This document shows, in pieces, positions 49,331 to 59,524 of a stretch of DNA of 64,000 nucleotides. The position numbers and the translations under genes were made by a program. Origin of the DNA: Parasphingopyxis lamellibrachiae. GTDB taxonomy: Bacteria > Pseudomonadota > Alphaproteobacteria > Sphingomonadales > Sphingomonadaceae. Numbering within the stretch: position 1 is the first letter of the stretch; every line of letters begins with the position of its first letter. The notes beneath the pieces were generated by a model that searched no databases, was not told the DNA's origin, and saw only the letters and a program-made list of their open reading frames with translations. Where the stretch lies: positions 2,226,957 to 2,290,956 of the forward strand of contig NZ_QRDP01000004.1 of assembly GCF_003385775.1 (NCBI RefSeq), read 5' to 3'.

Positions 49331-52204
49331 ATGCGTTCCTTGAAGCTGGCAGTCCTGGCGCCGCTCGCCTTCCTCGCTTTCCCCGCCCAGGCATTGGAGG
49401 AGGCCCCTGTCGGCCCGCAGCCCAATGTGACGGTCGCGGATCTGGTCAACGAGGTCGAGATTCCCTTTGAGCGTTTCACGCTCGACAATGGCCTCAGGGT
49501 CATCGTGCATGAAGATCACAAGGCACCGGTGGTGGCCGTTTCCATCTGGTACCATGTCGGGTCGCGACACGAGCCGGAGGGGCAGACCGGCTTTGCGCAT
49601 CTGTTCGAGCATCTGATGTTCAACGGTTCGGAAAACGCGCCCGGCGATTTCTTCGAACCGTTGCGCGAAATCGGCGCAACCGATTTCAACGGCACGACCT
49701 GGTATGACCGCACCAATTATTTCCAGACCGTGCCGACCCAGGGCCTTGAACTCGCGCTCTATCTCGAATCGGATCGTATGGGGCATCTGCTGGGTGCGGT
49801 GACGCAGGAAAAGCTCGATAACCAGCGCGGCGTTGTCCAGAATGAAAAGCGGCAGGGCGACAACCAGCCCTATGGCCTGGTCGACTATGCGCAGATCGAG
49901 GCGCTGTTCGGCGAAGATCATCCCTATGGCCATTCGACGATCGGATCGATGGCCGATCTGGATGCAGCTAGTATGGAGGATGTCCAGGCCTGGTTCGGTC
50001 GGCATTATGGCCCGAATAACGCCGTTCTGGTGCTGGCCGGAGATATCGATATGGCGACAGCCCGTGAGATGGTTGAACGCTATTTCGGCGATATCGCGCG
50101 CGGCCCGGAAACCGAACAGGTCGACCCTGGCATCCCGACGCTCTCCGAGCGGCGCGAGATCGTCATGCAGGACAATGTCGCGACGACGCGGCTTTACAGG
50201 ACCTGGGTCGTGCCCGGTCTGAACGACCCGGCGACCAGCGACCTCGATGTCGCGGCGAGCGTCTTTGGCGGTTTGGCCAGTTCGCGGCTCGACAATGTGC
50301 TCGTGCGCGATGAGCAGACAGCAGTCTCCGTAACGACTTTCCTGCAGGAATTTGAGTATGTCAGCCTGTTCGAAGTGCAGGTCAATGTCGCGCCGACGGC
50401 CGATGCCGATGCCGTGTCCGCCCGTCTGGACGAATTGATTGCGGACTATATCGCCAATGGCCCGACCCAGGACGAGGTGAACCGGGTCGCGATGAGTGAG
50501 GTTTCCGGGCGGATTGCCGGGCTTGAGCAGGTTGGCGGGTTTACCGGCAAAGCCGCAGTTCTTGCCACCGGCGAGCTGTATTCGAACGATCCCTCCTATT
50601 ACCGGACCCGGCTCGAGCGACTGGGCGCGGTGACGCCGGACAGTGCGCGCGCGGCGATGCAGCAATGGTTGACCCGGCCGGTTCTGGCGATGCGCGTCGA
50701 TCCCGGCGAACGCGGTGCTTATGAGGAGGCGTCTTCCGTTGGTGGCGAGCGCACGGGCGGCCTGAACAGCCCGGCCTTCTATTTGCAGCCTGGCGAGGAA
50801 ACTGCTGAACCGTCCCCGGCGGCGGCAAGCGCCAGTCTGGGCACCCGTACCGTGCCCCGTCCAGAAGTCGGCGAGATCGACGATCTCGATTTCCCGGAAG
50901 TGGAGCGGGCGACTCTGTCGAACGGGGTCGAAGTGCACTTTGTGCGGCGGACTGCCGTGCCGACGCTGTTGACGCGGCTGAGTTTCGACGCGGGTAACGC
51001 GGCTGATCGCGCTGATCAGCTCGGCACTCAGGCTCTCATGCTGTCGCTGATGTCGGAAGGCACGACCACGCTCAATTCCGTGCAGATCGCCGAGGCGCAG
51101 GAAAGGCTCGGCGCAGCGATGAGCGCGAGTGCCAGCCTGGACAGGACCTCGCTGGGGATTTTTGCGCTGGCGGCCAATTACGAGCCGTCGCTCGATCTTT
51201 TGCAGGATGTTGTGCGCAATCCCGCTTTCGCGCCTTCGGAGATTGAGCGGATCCGCGCGGCGCAGCTCTCGACGATTACGACAGAGCGGACAACGCCTGC
51301 CAGCATGGCGAGCCTCAACCTCTGGCCGGCGCTTTTCGGCGAGCAGCACCCCTATGGCAGGCCGACCAGCGGTCTTGGCACGCCGGATTCTGTGGCCGCC
51401 ATCACGCGTCAGGACCTGGTCGATTTCCACCGGAGCTGGATCAGACCCGACAAGCTGACGATCATGGTTGTGGGCGATGCCACACTGGCCGAAGTTGTTG
51501 CGGCGCTTGAGCCTCGGTTCGGGGACTGGACCGTAGAAGGCGAAGCCGGGACGAAAGCGATGGAGGCTGCGATTCCCGCCGCCAATCCGCGCATCATCCT
51601 TGTCGATCGTCCCAATTCCCCACAATCCTTCATCTATGGCGGGCAGGTGCTCGATCTGGTCGGAACGGACGAACTGTTGCCGTTACTGACGGTGAATGAG
51701 GCGCTGGGGGGAAGCTTCCTGTCGCGCCTCAACATGGAATTACGCGAAACGCGCGGCTGGTCCTATGGCGTCCGCGGATCGGTAAACCGGTTCGCCGGGC
51801 CGGTCAGCTATACGATCGCCGCGCCGGTCCAGGCGGACCGCACGGGCGACTCCATAGCAGCCATGCTGGAACAGATCGATGCGTTCCTCACGAGCGACGG
51901 CATGCGCCCCGAAGAGTTCAGCCGCGCCATCTCTGGTAGCATTCGCAGCCTGGCCGGACGCTTTGAAACTTCGAGCGGGGTGATCGGCGGCATGTCCAAC
52001 AATCTCCTCTACGGGCGGTCGGACGATTATTATGATGACATCGCAGCTATGTATCGCTCGTTCGGCAGGGAGCAGCTTGACGCTACGGCGCGTTCAGCCA
52101 TCGATCCTTCGGCGTTCACCTGGGTTGTCGTGGGAGATGCCGGCCAGGTCCGGGAACAGCTTGACGCACTGGGTCTGCCTGTGGAAACAGTCGCAAGCGA
52201 ATAA
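49331..52204 (+). CDS. M16 family metallopeptidase, two-domain
   Basis: A 957-residue exported insulinase-family protease. A signal peptide (LKLAVLAPLAFLAFPAQA) precedes the active half with HLFEH at 90-94 (the inverted HXXEH zinc motif) inside GFAHLFEHLMFNGS. The second half (from about 530) lacks that motif and is the inactive partner domain. Periplasmic degradation of peptides is expected; proteins of this size with an N-terminal catalytic half are common in sphingomonads. It is followed after 28 bases by a small beta-rich gene. Confidence 0.92.
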   Translation: MRSLKLAVLAPLAFLAFPAQALEEAPVGPQPNVTVADLVNEVEIPFERFTLDNGLRVIVHEDHKAPVVAVSIWYHVGSRHEPEGQTGFAHLFEHLMFNGSENAPGDFFEPLREIGATDFNGTTWYDRTNYFQTVPTQGLELALYLESDRMGHLLGAVTQEKLDNQRGVVQNEKRQGDNQPYGLVDYAQIEALFGEDHPYGHSTIGSMADLDAASMEDVQAWFGRHYGPNNAVLVLAGDIDMATAREMVERYFGDIARGPETEQVDPGIPTLSERREIVMQDNVATTRLYRTWVVPGLNDPATSDLDVAASVFGGLASSRLDNVLVRDEQTAVSVTTFLQEFEYVSLFEVQVNVAPTADADAVSARLDELIADYIANGPTQDEVNRVAMSEVSGRIAGLEQVGGFTGKAAVLATGELYSNDPSYYRTRLERLGAVTPDSARAAMQQWLTRPVLAMRVDPGERGAYEEASSVGGERTGGLNSPAFYLQPGEETAEPSPAAASASLGTRTVPRPEVGEIDDLDFPEVERATLSNGVEVHFVRRTAVPTLLTRLSFDAGNAADRADQLGTQALMLSLMSEGTTTLNSVQIAEAQERLGAAMSASASLDRTSLGIFALAANYEPSLDLLQDVVRNPAFAPSEIERIRAAQLSTITTERTTPASMASLNLWPALFGEQHPYGRPTSGLGTPDSVAAITRQDLVDFHRSWIRPDKLTIMVVGDATLAEVVAALEPRFGDWTVEGEAGTKAMEAAIPAANPRIILVDRPNSPQSFIYGGQVLDLVGTDELLPLLTVNEALGGSFLSRLNMELRETRGWSYGVRGSVNRFAGPVSYTIAAPVQADRTGDSIAAMLEQIDAFLTSDGMRPEEFSRAISGSIRSLAGRFETSSGVIGGMSNNLLYGRSDDYYDDIAAMYRSFGREQLDATARSAIDPSAFTWVVVGDAGQVREQLDALGLPVETVASE

Positions 52205-52232
52205 CTGACATCACTGTAAGGAAGGAATTGTT

Positions 52233-52535
52233 ATGACGGATGTAAGCGGAACCTGGGATGCAGTCGTGAACTCGCCAATGGGTGAGCAGAAATCGACAAT
52301 GACGTTGAGCCAGGATGGCGACACGGTAACGGGTACCAATGCCGGCGCGACCGGTTCGGCCGAAGTGCAGGACGGCAAGGTCGACGGCAACACGCTGACC
52401 TGGAAAATGGACATCACCGTTCCGATGCCGATGACGCTGGAAGGCACGGCAACTGTCGAAGGTGACACGATGGCCGGCAACATCAAGGCCGGCGCCTTCG
52501 GTGAAATGCCGTTTACGGCGAAGAAAACCGGCTAA
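52233..52535 (+). CDS. Small beta-rich protein of unknown function
   Basis: A 100-residue protein with no signal peptide, built from short alternating strands: GTWDAVVNSPMGEQKSTMTLS, then GDTVTGTNAG, GNTLTWKMDI, LEGTATVEGDTMAGNIKAG. The spaced G-D/N-T pattern suggests a small lipocalin-like or beta-sandwich fold. It contains no cysteine or tryptophan-rich active-site pattern. AAGGAAGG precedes the ATG. Probably co-transcribed with the M16 peptidase. Confidence 0.72.
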   Translation: MTDVSGTWDAVVNSPMGEQKSTMTLSQDGDTVTGTNAGATGSAEVQDGKVDGNTLTWKMDITVPMPMTLEGTATVEGDTMAGNIKAGAFGEMPFTAKKTG

Positions 52536-52557
52536 TCGCCGATGGCTTGTTCGCAGC

Positions 52558-53637
52558 TTAGAACAGCTGCGTGACATGCCCCATTTTACGGCCCGGGCGC
52601 GCTTCCCCCTTGTTATAGAGGTGGAGGTGCGCCCGGTCTTTTTTCAGCCAGCGAGGCCAGTCATTGGCGGCGGCTCCGATCAGGTTTTGCATTTCCACGC
52701 GGGGCGCTGTCAGCGCTGTATCGCCGAGCGGCAGGCCGCATACGGCGCGGATATGGTTTTCGAATTGTGATGTTACCGCGCCCTCGATCGTCCAATGGCC
52801 GCTATTGTGCACGCGCGGGGCCATCTCGTTGAATACGGGGCCATCGGCGCTGGCGAAGAATTCCAGCGTGAGCACACCGACATAGCCGAGCGCCTCGGCG
52901 ACGGTGCTGGCGAGCTTTCCGGCGGCTGCCTTTTGCTCGGCGATGATTCCCGTTCCCGGAGCGATGGACTGTGCCAATATGCCATCCACATGGTGATTGT
53001 CGGGCGCGTCCCAGATCCGGATCGAGCCGTCTAGGGCGCGGGCCAGCAGGATCGAAAATTCCTTGTCGAAATTCATGAAGGATTCGAGAACCGAGGGCTG
53101 TTCGCCAATCTCCGCCCAAGCGGCGGCGGGATCGGAATCCGCCGTGAGCCTCACCTGGCCCTTGCCGTCATATCCGAAACGCCGGGTCTTGAGGATCGAA
53201 GGCGTCCCGAGATCGTCCAGCGCCGCTCTCAGCTCATCGAGCGACGAAACGCTGCGATATCCGGCGGGAGTTCCGCCATGGCTTACGATATAGTCCTTTT
53301 CCGAAAGGCGGTCCTGCGCAAGTTCAAGCGCTTCGGCATTGGGGCGGAGCGATACCTGGCCGGCAAGAGCATGCAGGCCCGCAGCGGGGATATTCTCGAA
53401 CTCATAAGTGACGATATCGGCGCTCTCGGCAAACTCCCTTAGCGCGGCTGTATCGGCATAGTCGCCGCGCACATGCCGGGCGGCAACATCCGCAGCGCAC
53501 GGAGCTTCGTCCGGCGCATAGATATGGCAGGCATAGCCGAGCTGCGCCGCAGCGACGCTCAGCATCCGGCCGAGCTGGCCGCCGCCGATTATGCCTATGG
53601 TCGAACCGGGGGGCAGCGGCTCCGAAGTGACTGTCAT
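52558..53637 (-). CDS. purK: N5-carboxyaminoimidazole ribonucleotide synthase
   Basis: A 359-residue ATP-grasp enzyme that carboxylates aminoimidazole ribonucleotide in purine synthesis. [17 protein letters not shown] opens the protein; [56 protein letters not shown] (in parts) are typical. It overlaps purE by four bases and is transcribed with it, completing the two-enzyme route from AIR to CAIR. Confidence 0.95.
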   Translation of the reverse strand: MTVTSEPLPPGSTIGIIGGGQLGRMLSVAAAQLGYACHIYAPDEAPCAADVAARHVRGDYADTAALREFAESADIVTYEFENIPAAGLHALAGQVSLRPNAEALELAQDRLSEKDYIVSHGGTPAGYRSVSSLDELRAALDDLGTPSILKTRRFGYDGKGQVRLTADSDPAAAWAEIGEQPSVLESFMNFDKEFSILLARALDGSIRIWDAPDNHHVDGILAQSIAPGTGIIAEQKAAAGKLASTVAEALGYVGVLTLEFFASADGPVFNEMAPRVHNSGHWTIEGAVTSQFENHIRAVCGLPLGDTALTAPRVEMQNLIGAAANDWPRWLKKDRAHLHLYNKGEARPGRKMGHVTQLF

Positions 53638-54122
53638 GCTGCCGGGTCTTCGCCGACAGCGTCCGTCTGCGCCTGACGCCAGGCGTCCAGCCGTTCAGCC
53701 ACCGCATCATCGTGGTTCGCAATAATTGCCGCAGCGAGAAGCGCTGCATTTTTGGCACCGGCAATGCCAATGGCCAGTGTGCCTACCGGTACGCCGCCCG
53801 GCATCTGGGCAATCGAAAGCAGGCTGTCCATACCGCTGAGCGCCTTGGATTCCACCGGTACGCCGAGCACCGGCACCCTCGTCATTGAGGCAACCATGCC
53901 GGGAAGGTGAGCTGCGCCGCCGGCACCGGCGATAATCGTTTTGAGGTCGCGATCGACGGCGGATTTTGCATAGGAAAAGAGCCGGTCGGGCGTGCGATGG
54001 GCCGATACCACCTTGCATTCATGCGCGATGCCAAGTTCGGCCAGAATATCGGATGCGTGGCGCATGGTCTCCCAGTCGGAGCGGCTGCCCATGATGATGC
54101 CGATAAGCGGGGTGTCGGTCAT
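53634..54122 (-). CDS. purE: N5-CAIR mutase, catalytic subunit
   Basis: A 162-residue class I Pur[15 protein letters not shown], the substrate loop [33 protein letters not shown] and [21 protein letters not shown] are all present. Works as an octamer in the cytoplasm. Class I assignment follows from the adjacent purK. About 100 bases upstream lie between it and gpmA, with no obvious regulatory structure. Confidence 0.95.
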   Translation of the reverse strand: MTDTPLIGIIMGSRSDWETMRHASDILAELGIAHECKVVSAHRTPDRLFSYAKSAVDRDLKTIIAGAGGAAHLPGMVASMTRVPVLGVPVESKALSGMDSLLSIAQMPGGVPVGTLAIGIAGAKNAALLAAAIIANHDDAVAERLDAWRQAQTDAVGEDPAA

Positions 54123-54221
54123 GCTTCGTCCTGCGCGTTACGCCCCTGTTCAGGGCTCGGGGAAGCGATTTCTTCTAGGGCGAAGCCGTGCCGCGCGCAA
54201 TGGCGCGGATGAGCCTGGCGC

Positions 54222-54908
54222 TTAACGTTCGGAGAGATAATAGCGTTCATTGGCCCTCAGATCTTCAGCCAGATCGTAAACGATCGGCTGGCCGGTAGGG
54301 ATCTCAAGGCTGGTAATTTCATCGTCGGGAATTTGGGAAAGGTGCTTGACGAGTGCACGCAGCGAGTTGCCATGGGCCGAAATCAGCACGCGCTTTCCTT
54401 CGCGCAGGGCTGGCACGATGCGCGCTTCCCAATAAGGGAGCACGCGTTCGATCGTGTCTTTCAGGCTTTCGCTTTTCGGCACGGTAACCCCGGCATAGCG
54501 GCGATCTGCACTCAGATCATATTGGCTGCCATCATCCATCGGCGGTGGCGGGGTATCGAAGCTGCGGCGCCAGATATGGACCTGCTCGTCGCCATGCTTG
54601 TCCCGGGTTTCCTGTTTGTTGAGTCCGGTCAGCCCGCCATAATGGCGCTCGTTCAGTTGCCAGTTCTTCTCGACCGGCAACCAGAGCCGGTCCATGGCTC
54701 CGAGCGCTAGATTGAGTGTGCGGATGGCGCGGGTCTGGACGCTGGTGAAGCACAGATCATGATCGACGCCCTTTTCGCGCATCAGTTCGCCCGCGGCCCG
54801 CGCTTCGGCAACGCCTTTGTCGGTCAGATCGACATCCCACCAGCCGGTGAAGCGGTTTTCAAGATTCCATTGGGACTGTCCGTGCCGGATAAGGACGAGT
54901 TGAGGCAT
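54222..54908 (-). CDS. gpmA: 2,3-bisphosphoglycerate-dependent phosphoglycerate mutase
   Basis: A 228-residue glycolytic mutase. [20 protein letters not shown] carries the phosphohistidine, [16 protein letters not shown] and the second histidine in [16 protein letters not shown] complete the active site, and length fits the dPGM class. AGGAG precedes the ATG. This is a true GpmA, unlike the phosphatase at 19.8-20.5 kb. Confidence 0.95.
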   Translation of the reverse strand: MPQLVLIRHGQSQWNLENRFTGWWDVDLTDKGVAEARAAGELMREKGVDHDLCFTSVQTRAIRTLNLALGAMDRLWLPVEKNWQLNERHYGGLTGLNKQETRDKHGDEQVHIWRRSFDTPPPPMDDGSQYDLSADRRYAGVTVPKSESLKDTIERVLPYWEARIVPALREGKRVLISAHGNSLRALVKHLSQIPDDEITSLEIPTGQPIVYDLAEDLRANERYYLSER

Positions 54909-55003
54909 GGGTCTAATACTCCTGTAGCGCTTGGCGCTTTCCTTAACGCGCTCGCGGCGCGATACAATGGGGCCAGCAGGAAACTCAACGGGGGAAACAG
55001 GCA

Positions 55004-55726
55004 GTGGCGATTGAACGCAATGAGATCATCTATGACGGCCCGGGCGGGCCTTTCGAAGGATTGGCCGTGCGCGATACGGACTGGGACGATCCGCGCCCGG
55101 GGGTGATGCTGGTGCCCAATGTGCTGGGCCCGAAGGAAATGGATTTCGCCAATGCCGAGCGGCTGGCGGAACTGGGCTATGCGGCGTTCGTCGCCGATGT
55201 CTACGGACAGGGCAATCGCGCGACCCGCGCAGATGACGATCCCGCCCGTTTCATGAATGCGCTTAATGCCGACCGGGAGATGCTGAGAGACCGGCTGCTT
55301 GCGTCCCTCGCGACCCTCAAAACCCTTGACGGGATAGACCCGGCAAAAACGGCGGCCACCGGCTATTGCTTTGGCGGAAAATGCGTTCTCGATCTTGCGC
55401 GGTGCGGGGCCGACATTTCAGGCGTCGTCAGCTTTCACGGCGTCTATGATCCGCCGCCTTTTCCCAATGTTACGGTAATGACGGCGAAAATCCTCGTCTG
55501 CCACGGCTGGGGCGATCCCCTGGCACCGCCAGAGGTAACGGTGGCGCTGGCGCAGGAATTGACCGCGGGCGGTGCCGACTGGCAAATCCACGCCTATGGC
55601 CATACCGGGCACGGGTTTACCGATATCAGCGCCACCATGCCCGAACGCGGCATCGCCCATCAGCCCGATGCCGACCGGCGAAGCTGGCGGGCCATGCAAG
55701 ATTTTCTGGGAGAGCTTTTTGCCTAA
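55004..55726 (+). CDS. Dienelactone hydrolase family protein
   Basis: A 240-residue alpha/beta hydrolase starting at GTG after GGGGGAAA. The nucleophile is C122 in GYCFGGKCV; the acid is in [12 protein letters not shown] and the histidine in [11 protein letters not shown] cysteine nucleophile is typical of dienelactone hydrolases, which cleave carboxymethylenebutenolide, but many genomic paralogues have other substrates, and no aromatic-degradation genes are near. It converges with the carboxypeptidase gene by four bases. Confidence 0.88.
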   Translation: MAIERNEIIYDGPGGPFEGLAVRDTDWDDPRPGVMLVPNVLGPKEMDFANAERLAELGYAAFVADVYGQGNRATRADDDPARFMNALNADREMLRDRLLASLATLKTLDGIDPAKTAATGYCFGGKCVLDLARCGADISGVVSFHGVYDPPPFPNVTVMTAKILVCHGWGDPLAPPEVTVALAQELTAGGADWQIHAYGHTGHGFTDISATMPERGIAHQPDADRRSWRAMQDFLGELFA

Positions 55727-56847
55727 GCGGGAATCTCATCGATCATGTCGAGCAGAGCAGAGAGGCAGGCGCGGCCAAGCAGCGCGCTGCGCACTGGTGA
55801 CCAGCCAAAATCGGCATCGGGCAGCTCGTGATTGTCCTTGAACGGCATTTCCAGCGTCATCGCGACGCAGCCATAGCGTTCGGCGACCTGATTGGTGGAC
55901 ATGGAGAGGTTCCCCTTGCGCGGTTTCGCGATCGGATAGCCGAGCTTGGTCTGGAAATCCGGTGACGCTTTGAGGAGCGCTGCCAGATAGGTGTCGTAAA
56001 GCTTACCCTGGCGCTCGGTCCAGCTTGGAATGCCTTCGAATCCCGCGATGAAATTGGCGGGAATGGCTTCATCGCCATGCACGTCCATCGCGAAATCGAC
56101 GCCTGTCTTGTCCATATGGTTGCGAACCCACAGCACTTCCGGGCTCTTTTCGGGTGTCGGGGCATGCCATTCGCGGTTGAGGTTGGTGCCGACCGCGTTG
56201 GTGCGCAGATGTCCCCGTTTCGATCCGTCAGGGCACATATTGGGCACGATGTGGAACGTCGCCTTTTGGCGCAGCACCCGCGCGACGGGATCGGACAGGT
56301 CGGTCAGCCGGTCCAGCATCCCTTCCATCCACCATTCGGCCATGGTTTCGCCCGGATGCTGGCGGGCATAGAGCCATACCGACAGCTCGCCCTCGCCGAT
56401 CTTGAAATAGTCGAGTTCCTGTCCGTCGAGCGTCTGGCCCAGCGATGCGTGGAACACGCCTTCGCGGCCCGCAATCTCGCTAACGAGATCATGATGCTGT
56501 TCCATCGTATAGGGCGCGAAATAGGCGAACCAGACGCTGTTCGTATCCGGTGTGTGGCGGATGGTGAGGGTGCCGTCGGCATAGCTGGTTTCTGCCTGGT
56601 GCCACTCCTCCCGGTCGGTCGATACGCGGGCCTCATAATCGACCCATCCCTGCGGATAGGCGCTGTCCCCGGCATTGGTGATGTTGAGAACAAGTTTTTT
56701 GCCTGCACAGCCCGTCACGCGAAAATAGAACCATTGGTAGAAATCGGATTGATGATCCTTGACGATTTCTAGCTGGGCTTCGCTGCCTGAGGTTGAGAGG
56801 AGCCGGATGTTGCCGCCGTCAAAGGCGCTTGAGATGCTGATTGTCAT
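55723..56847 (-). CDS. Cytosolic-carboxypeptidase-like M14 protein
   Basis: A 374-residue protein of the M14B/CCP branch. An N-terminal beta domain (about 1-120, QWFYFRVTGCAGKKLVLNITNAGDSAYP in pieces) is followed by the zinc carboxypeptidase domain: ARQHPGETMAEWW with H164 and E167, DVHGDE with H257 as third ligand, and catalytic E333 in TLEMPFKDN. Eukaryotic members remove polyglutamate from tubulin; bacterial substrates are unknown. No signal peptide. It overlaps the DUF4136 gene by four bases. Confidence 0.88.
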   Translation of the reverse strand: MTISISSAFDGGNIRLLSTSGSEAQLEIVKDHQSDFYQWFYFRVTGCAGKKLVLNITNAGDSAYPQGWVDYEARVSTDREEWHQAETSYADGTLTIRHTPDTNSVWFAYFAPYTMEQHHDLVSEIAGREGVFHASLGQTLDGQELDYFKIGEGELSVWLYARQHPGETMAEWWMEGMLDRLTDLSDPVARVLRQKATFHIVPNMCPDGSKRGHLRTNAVGTNLNREWHAPTPEKSPEVLWVRNHMDKTGVDFAMDVHGDEAIPANFIAGFEGIPSWTERQGKLYDTYLAALLKASPDFQTKLGYPIAKPRKGNLSMSTNQVAERYGCVAMTLEMPFKDNHELPDADFGWSPVRSALLGRACLSALLDMIDEIPA

Positions 56848-57434
56848 TCGACGGTGATAGTGCGCCCCGACTCGCCTGGGAAGTCCTGAAACAGGGCAGC
56901 GGCAAGGCGTTGAACGATCTCTGCAGGGCTTTCAGCGCCTGGCTGAGTAACGCGCGTTGCAGTGCCCTCCCAGATCACCGTCCCTTCGGAGCGTCGCTTG
57001 AGCGCCACCGAGAGTTCAGTGACGATCACTTCACCGCCACGCGATCCGCCGATGCCAAAACTCGTTCCCAGGCCGATGCCCGTGCGGCGACCGAATGTGC
57101 CTCCGCCGATGCCGATGCTGAAGGGTGAGCGCCTGGCGACTTCCTCACGCGTACCGCGGTCGACATTGATAACCGCGATCATCTCGGCGTCTTCCAGCGC
57201 TGTCTGCGTAAAGCCGATGCCCGCGAGCTGATCCGCGACAATATTCGCATATTGCCGAAATTCGAGGCTGTTTTCCTGTCCGGGATCTGCCGGCTCCATA
57301 TTGATTGCCTGAGCCGGGATGGTCTGACCAAGATGGAAGCGCGTGACTTCGGTGCCGCGCTGGTTTGGCGTTGCGCAAGCCGCAATCAGGGCAAGCGCCG
57401 CCATGGCAGAACTGCGTGTAAGCATCTTTTTCAT
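56844..57434 (-). CDS. DUF4136 lipoprotein
   Basis: A 196-residue lipoprotein: signal sequence ending ALALIAACATP with the lipid-bearing cysteine at about residue 19. The mature region has EVTRFHLGQTIPAQAINMEP, FRQYANIVADQLAGIGF, a glycine-rich SIGIGGGTFGRRTGIGLGTSFGIGG and a C-terminal ALKRRSEGTVIWEGTAT, typical of DUF4136. Function unknown; envelope location likely. GGAGAG precedes the ATG. It lies head to head with galE. Confidence 0.84.
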   Translation of the reverse strand: MKKMLTRSSAMAALALIAACATPNQRGTEVTRFHLGQTIPAQAINMEPADPGQENSLEFRQYANIVADQLAGIGFTQTALEDAEMIAVINVDRGTREEVARRSPFSIGIGGGTFGRRTGIGLGTSFGIGGSRGGEVIVTELSVALKRRSEGTVIWEGTATRVTQPGAESPAEIVQRLAAALFQDFPGESGRTITVE

Positions 57435-57516
57435 AAAGGCTCTCCATATCGCGACCCACCGCGCTATAGGACAAACAACGATTGTGACACGAAAAGGCTG
57501 CATAGGGGAGTCAGGA

Positions 57517-58515
57517 ATGACAGATAAACCGGCAATTCTGGTAACCGGAGGCGCGGGATATATCGGCAGCCATGCGGTTTTGGCCCTGCTCGATGCGGGC
57601 TGGCCCGTCGTGGTTATCGACAATCTGGTCACAGGCTTCCGCTGGGCGGTTCCCGATGGCGCGACCTTTGTGGAAGGGGATATCGCCGACGTCGAGCTTG
57701 TGGGCAGTATCATAACCGATCACTCGATCCGCGCGATCATGCATTTCGCCGGATCCGTGGTTGTGCCCGAATCGGTCGAGAACCCGCTGAAATATTATGA
57801 CAATAACACGGCCAGGAGCCGTAGCCTGATCGAAACGGCGGTTGCGCAGGGTGTGCCGCACTTCATCTTTTCCTCGACCGCCGCGACCTATGGCATTCCC
57901 GAAACGAGCCCGGTTACCGAATCCATGCCGACCGATCCGATCAATCCCTATGGCCGGTCGAAGCTGATGACCGAATGGATGCTGCGCGATACGGCCGCTG
58001 CGCATCCGGTCAATTATTGCGCGCTGCGCTATTTCAATGTGGCCGGCGCGGATCCCGAGGGCCGTTCCGGCCAGTCGACAGTCGGGGCAACCCATCTGAT
58101 CAAGGTCGCCGTGGAGGCTGCGCTCGGCAAGCGTGACGCCGTGGCGGTTTTCGGCACCGACTATGACACGCCCGATGGAACCGGCGTACGCGACTATATC
58201 CATGTAACCGACCTTGCCGCCGCGCATCTCGACGCCCTCGAAAAACTGATCGCCGAGCCCGGGAATAGCCATATTCTCAATTGCGGCTATGGCACGGGAT
58301 TCTCGGTGCTCGATGTCCTGGACAGCGTCGACCGGGTGGCGGGTGTCACCATCGAACGGTCTCTCGAGCCGCGCCGTGCTGGCGATCCCGATGCTTTGAT
58401 AGCCGACAACAGCGCGATTCTGGCAACCTTGCCCTGGCGGCCACGCCATGCCGATCTCGACGGCATCGTTGCCGACGCGCTGGCCTGGGAAAAGAAGCTT
58501 GGCGAGCGCGGCTAG
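57517..58515 (+). CDS. galE: UDP-glucose 4-epimerase
   Basis: A 332-residue extended short-chain dehydrogenase. The NAD loop GGAGYIGSH is at 11-19, and the catalytic Y145-X3-K149 lies in NPYGRSK; DYIHVTDLAAAH and the C-terminal RRAGDPDALIADN are conserved in GalE. It supplies UDP-galactose for surface glycans. GGGGAG precedes the ATG. It ends four bases into the convergent beta-propeller gene. Confidence 0.93.
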   Translation: MTDKPAILVTGGAGYIGSHAVLALLDAGWPVVVIDNLVTGFRWAVPDGATFVEGDIADVELVGSIITDHSIRAIMHFAGSVVVPESVENPLKYYDNNTARSRSLIETAVAQGVPHFIFSSTAATYGIPETSPVTESMPTDPINPYGRSKLMTEWMLRDTAAAHPVNYCALRYFNVAGADPEGRSGQSTVGATHLIKVAVEAALGKRDAVAVFGTDYDTPDGTGVRDYIHVTDLAAAHLDALEKLIAEPGNSHILNCGYGTGFSVLDVLDSVDRVAGVTIERSLEPRRAGDPDALIADNSAILATLPWRPRHADLDGIVADALAWEKKLGERG

Positions 58516-59513
58516 CGGGTCGGTCTTATCGTCGTAACGGCCAGCCCGTCGCTGTCTTCGCCGGCATCGTATCGCCGTGAGACCTCGCCGCGCACCATAT
58601 TGACCGCGGCGATCTGGTTGCGGCCGGTTTCCGCTACATAGAGGGTCTCGCCATCGTCCGAGAAGAGGATGGTGACTTGCGCCGCTTCAGCGCTTCCCGA
58701 TACCGGTATCGTGCGGGTTACAGTGCGGCCTGCCGCATCGATCAGCGTCAGGCTGCCATCGGCATAGTTTGACGTGACGACGGTTTCTCCGTCCGGACTT
58801 ATCGCGACGCGGATCGGGAAATTGCCGACCGGGATTTCGGCGAGCGTTTCAAAGCTCCGGGCATCGATCGCATAGAGTAGGGCATTGTCCCGATCCGCGA
58901 TCCACAGCGTCGATCCGTCCTGCGAAAGCGCCAGGCCTTCCGGCGTATCGCCGACGTCCAGGTCGGTTATCTTTTCACCGGCGACAAGATCGATCACGCT
59001 GACCGTGCCGCTTCCCATATTCGCCACATAGGCCCGGTCGAAAAACGCACTTACCGTAACCATGTGCGATCCCTGCTGGCCGGTCGCGATTTGCGATACC
59101 GAGCGGTCGGTCAGGTTTACAATCGTCAAGCTGTTGCTGCCCTCTGTTGTCGCGATCAACCGGTTGTCCGGCAGCCACAGCAATCCATGCGGCCGGCGGT
59201 TGGGGGTAAGGTCGATCCGATCCACACGGCTTGCGCTGGCAATGTCGATGATATCGATTGTCGTGCCGCCATAGGCGACCACGGCCGCTTGCTGGCCATC
59301 GGGCGAAATGGCTATTTCATGAGGCTGGTGGCCAGTGTTCAGTCGGGCATATTCGCGGCCTGTTTCAAGGTCGATGAGGCTGACCGTGTCCTCCCCCTTG
59401 TTGCCGGTGATCAGAACGTCACCGACGATCGGCATGCGGCTGCCCTGTTCGGCGCCATTCGCTGCCGGGCTGCAGGCTGTCAGAAGCAGGATAAGGGGAA
59501 TGAACAATTTCAT
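58512..59513 (-). CDS. YncE-like beta-propeller lipoprotein
   Basis: A 333-residue lipoprotein; LILLLTACSPAAN gives the lipobox with cysteine near residue 14. The mature part is a seven-bladed propeller of about 42-residue repeats with VSLIDLETGREYARL, TVSVIDLVAGEKITDL and SPDG turns (AISPDGQQAAVV, AISPDGETVVTS). Such YVTN-type propellers bind ligands or other envelope proteins; no enzymatic residues are apparent. It is followed leftward by galE in convergence. Confidence 0.85.
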   Translation of the reverse strand: MKLFIPLILLLTACSPAANGAEQGSRMPIVGDVLITGNKGEDTVSLIDLETGREYARLNTGHQPHEIAISPDGQQAAVVAYGGTTIDIIDIASASRVDRIDLTPNRRPHGLLWLPDNRLIATTEGSNSLTIVNLTDRSVSQIATGQQGSHMVTVSAFFDRAYVANMGSGTVSVIDLVAGEKITDLDVGDTPEGLALSQDGSTLWIADRDNALLYAIDARSFETLAEIPVGNFPIRVAISPDGETVVTSNYADGSLTLIDAAGRTVTRTIPVSGSAEAAQVTILFSDDGETLYVAETGRNQIAAVNMVRGEVSRRYDAGEDSDGLAVTTIRPTR

Positions 59514-59524
59514 GGTGTGGGGCC

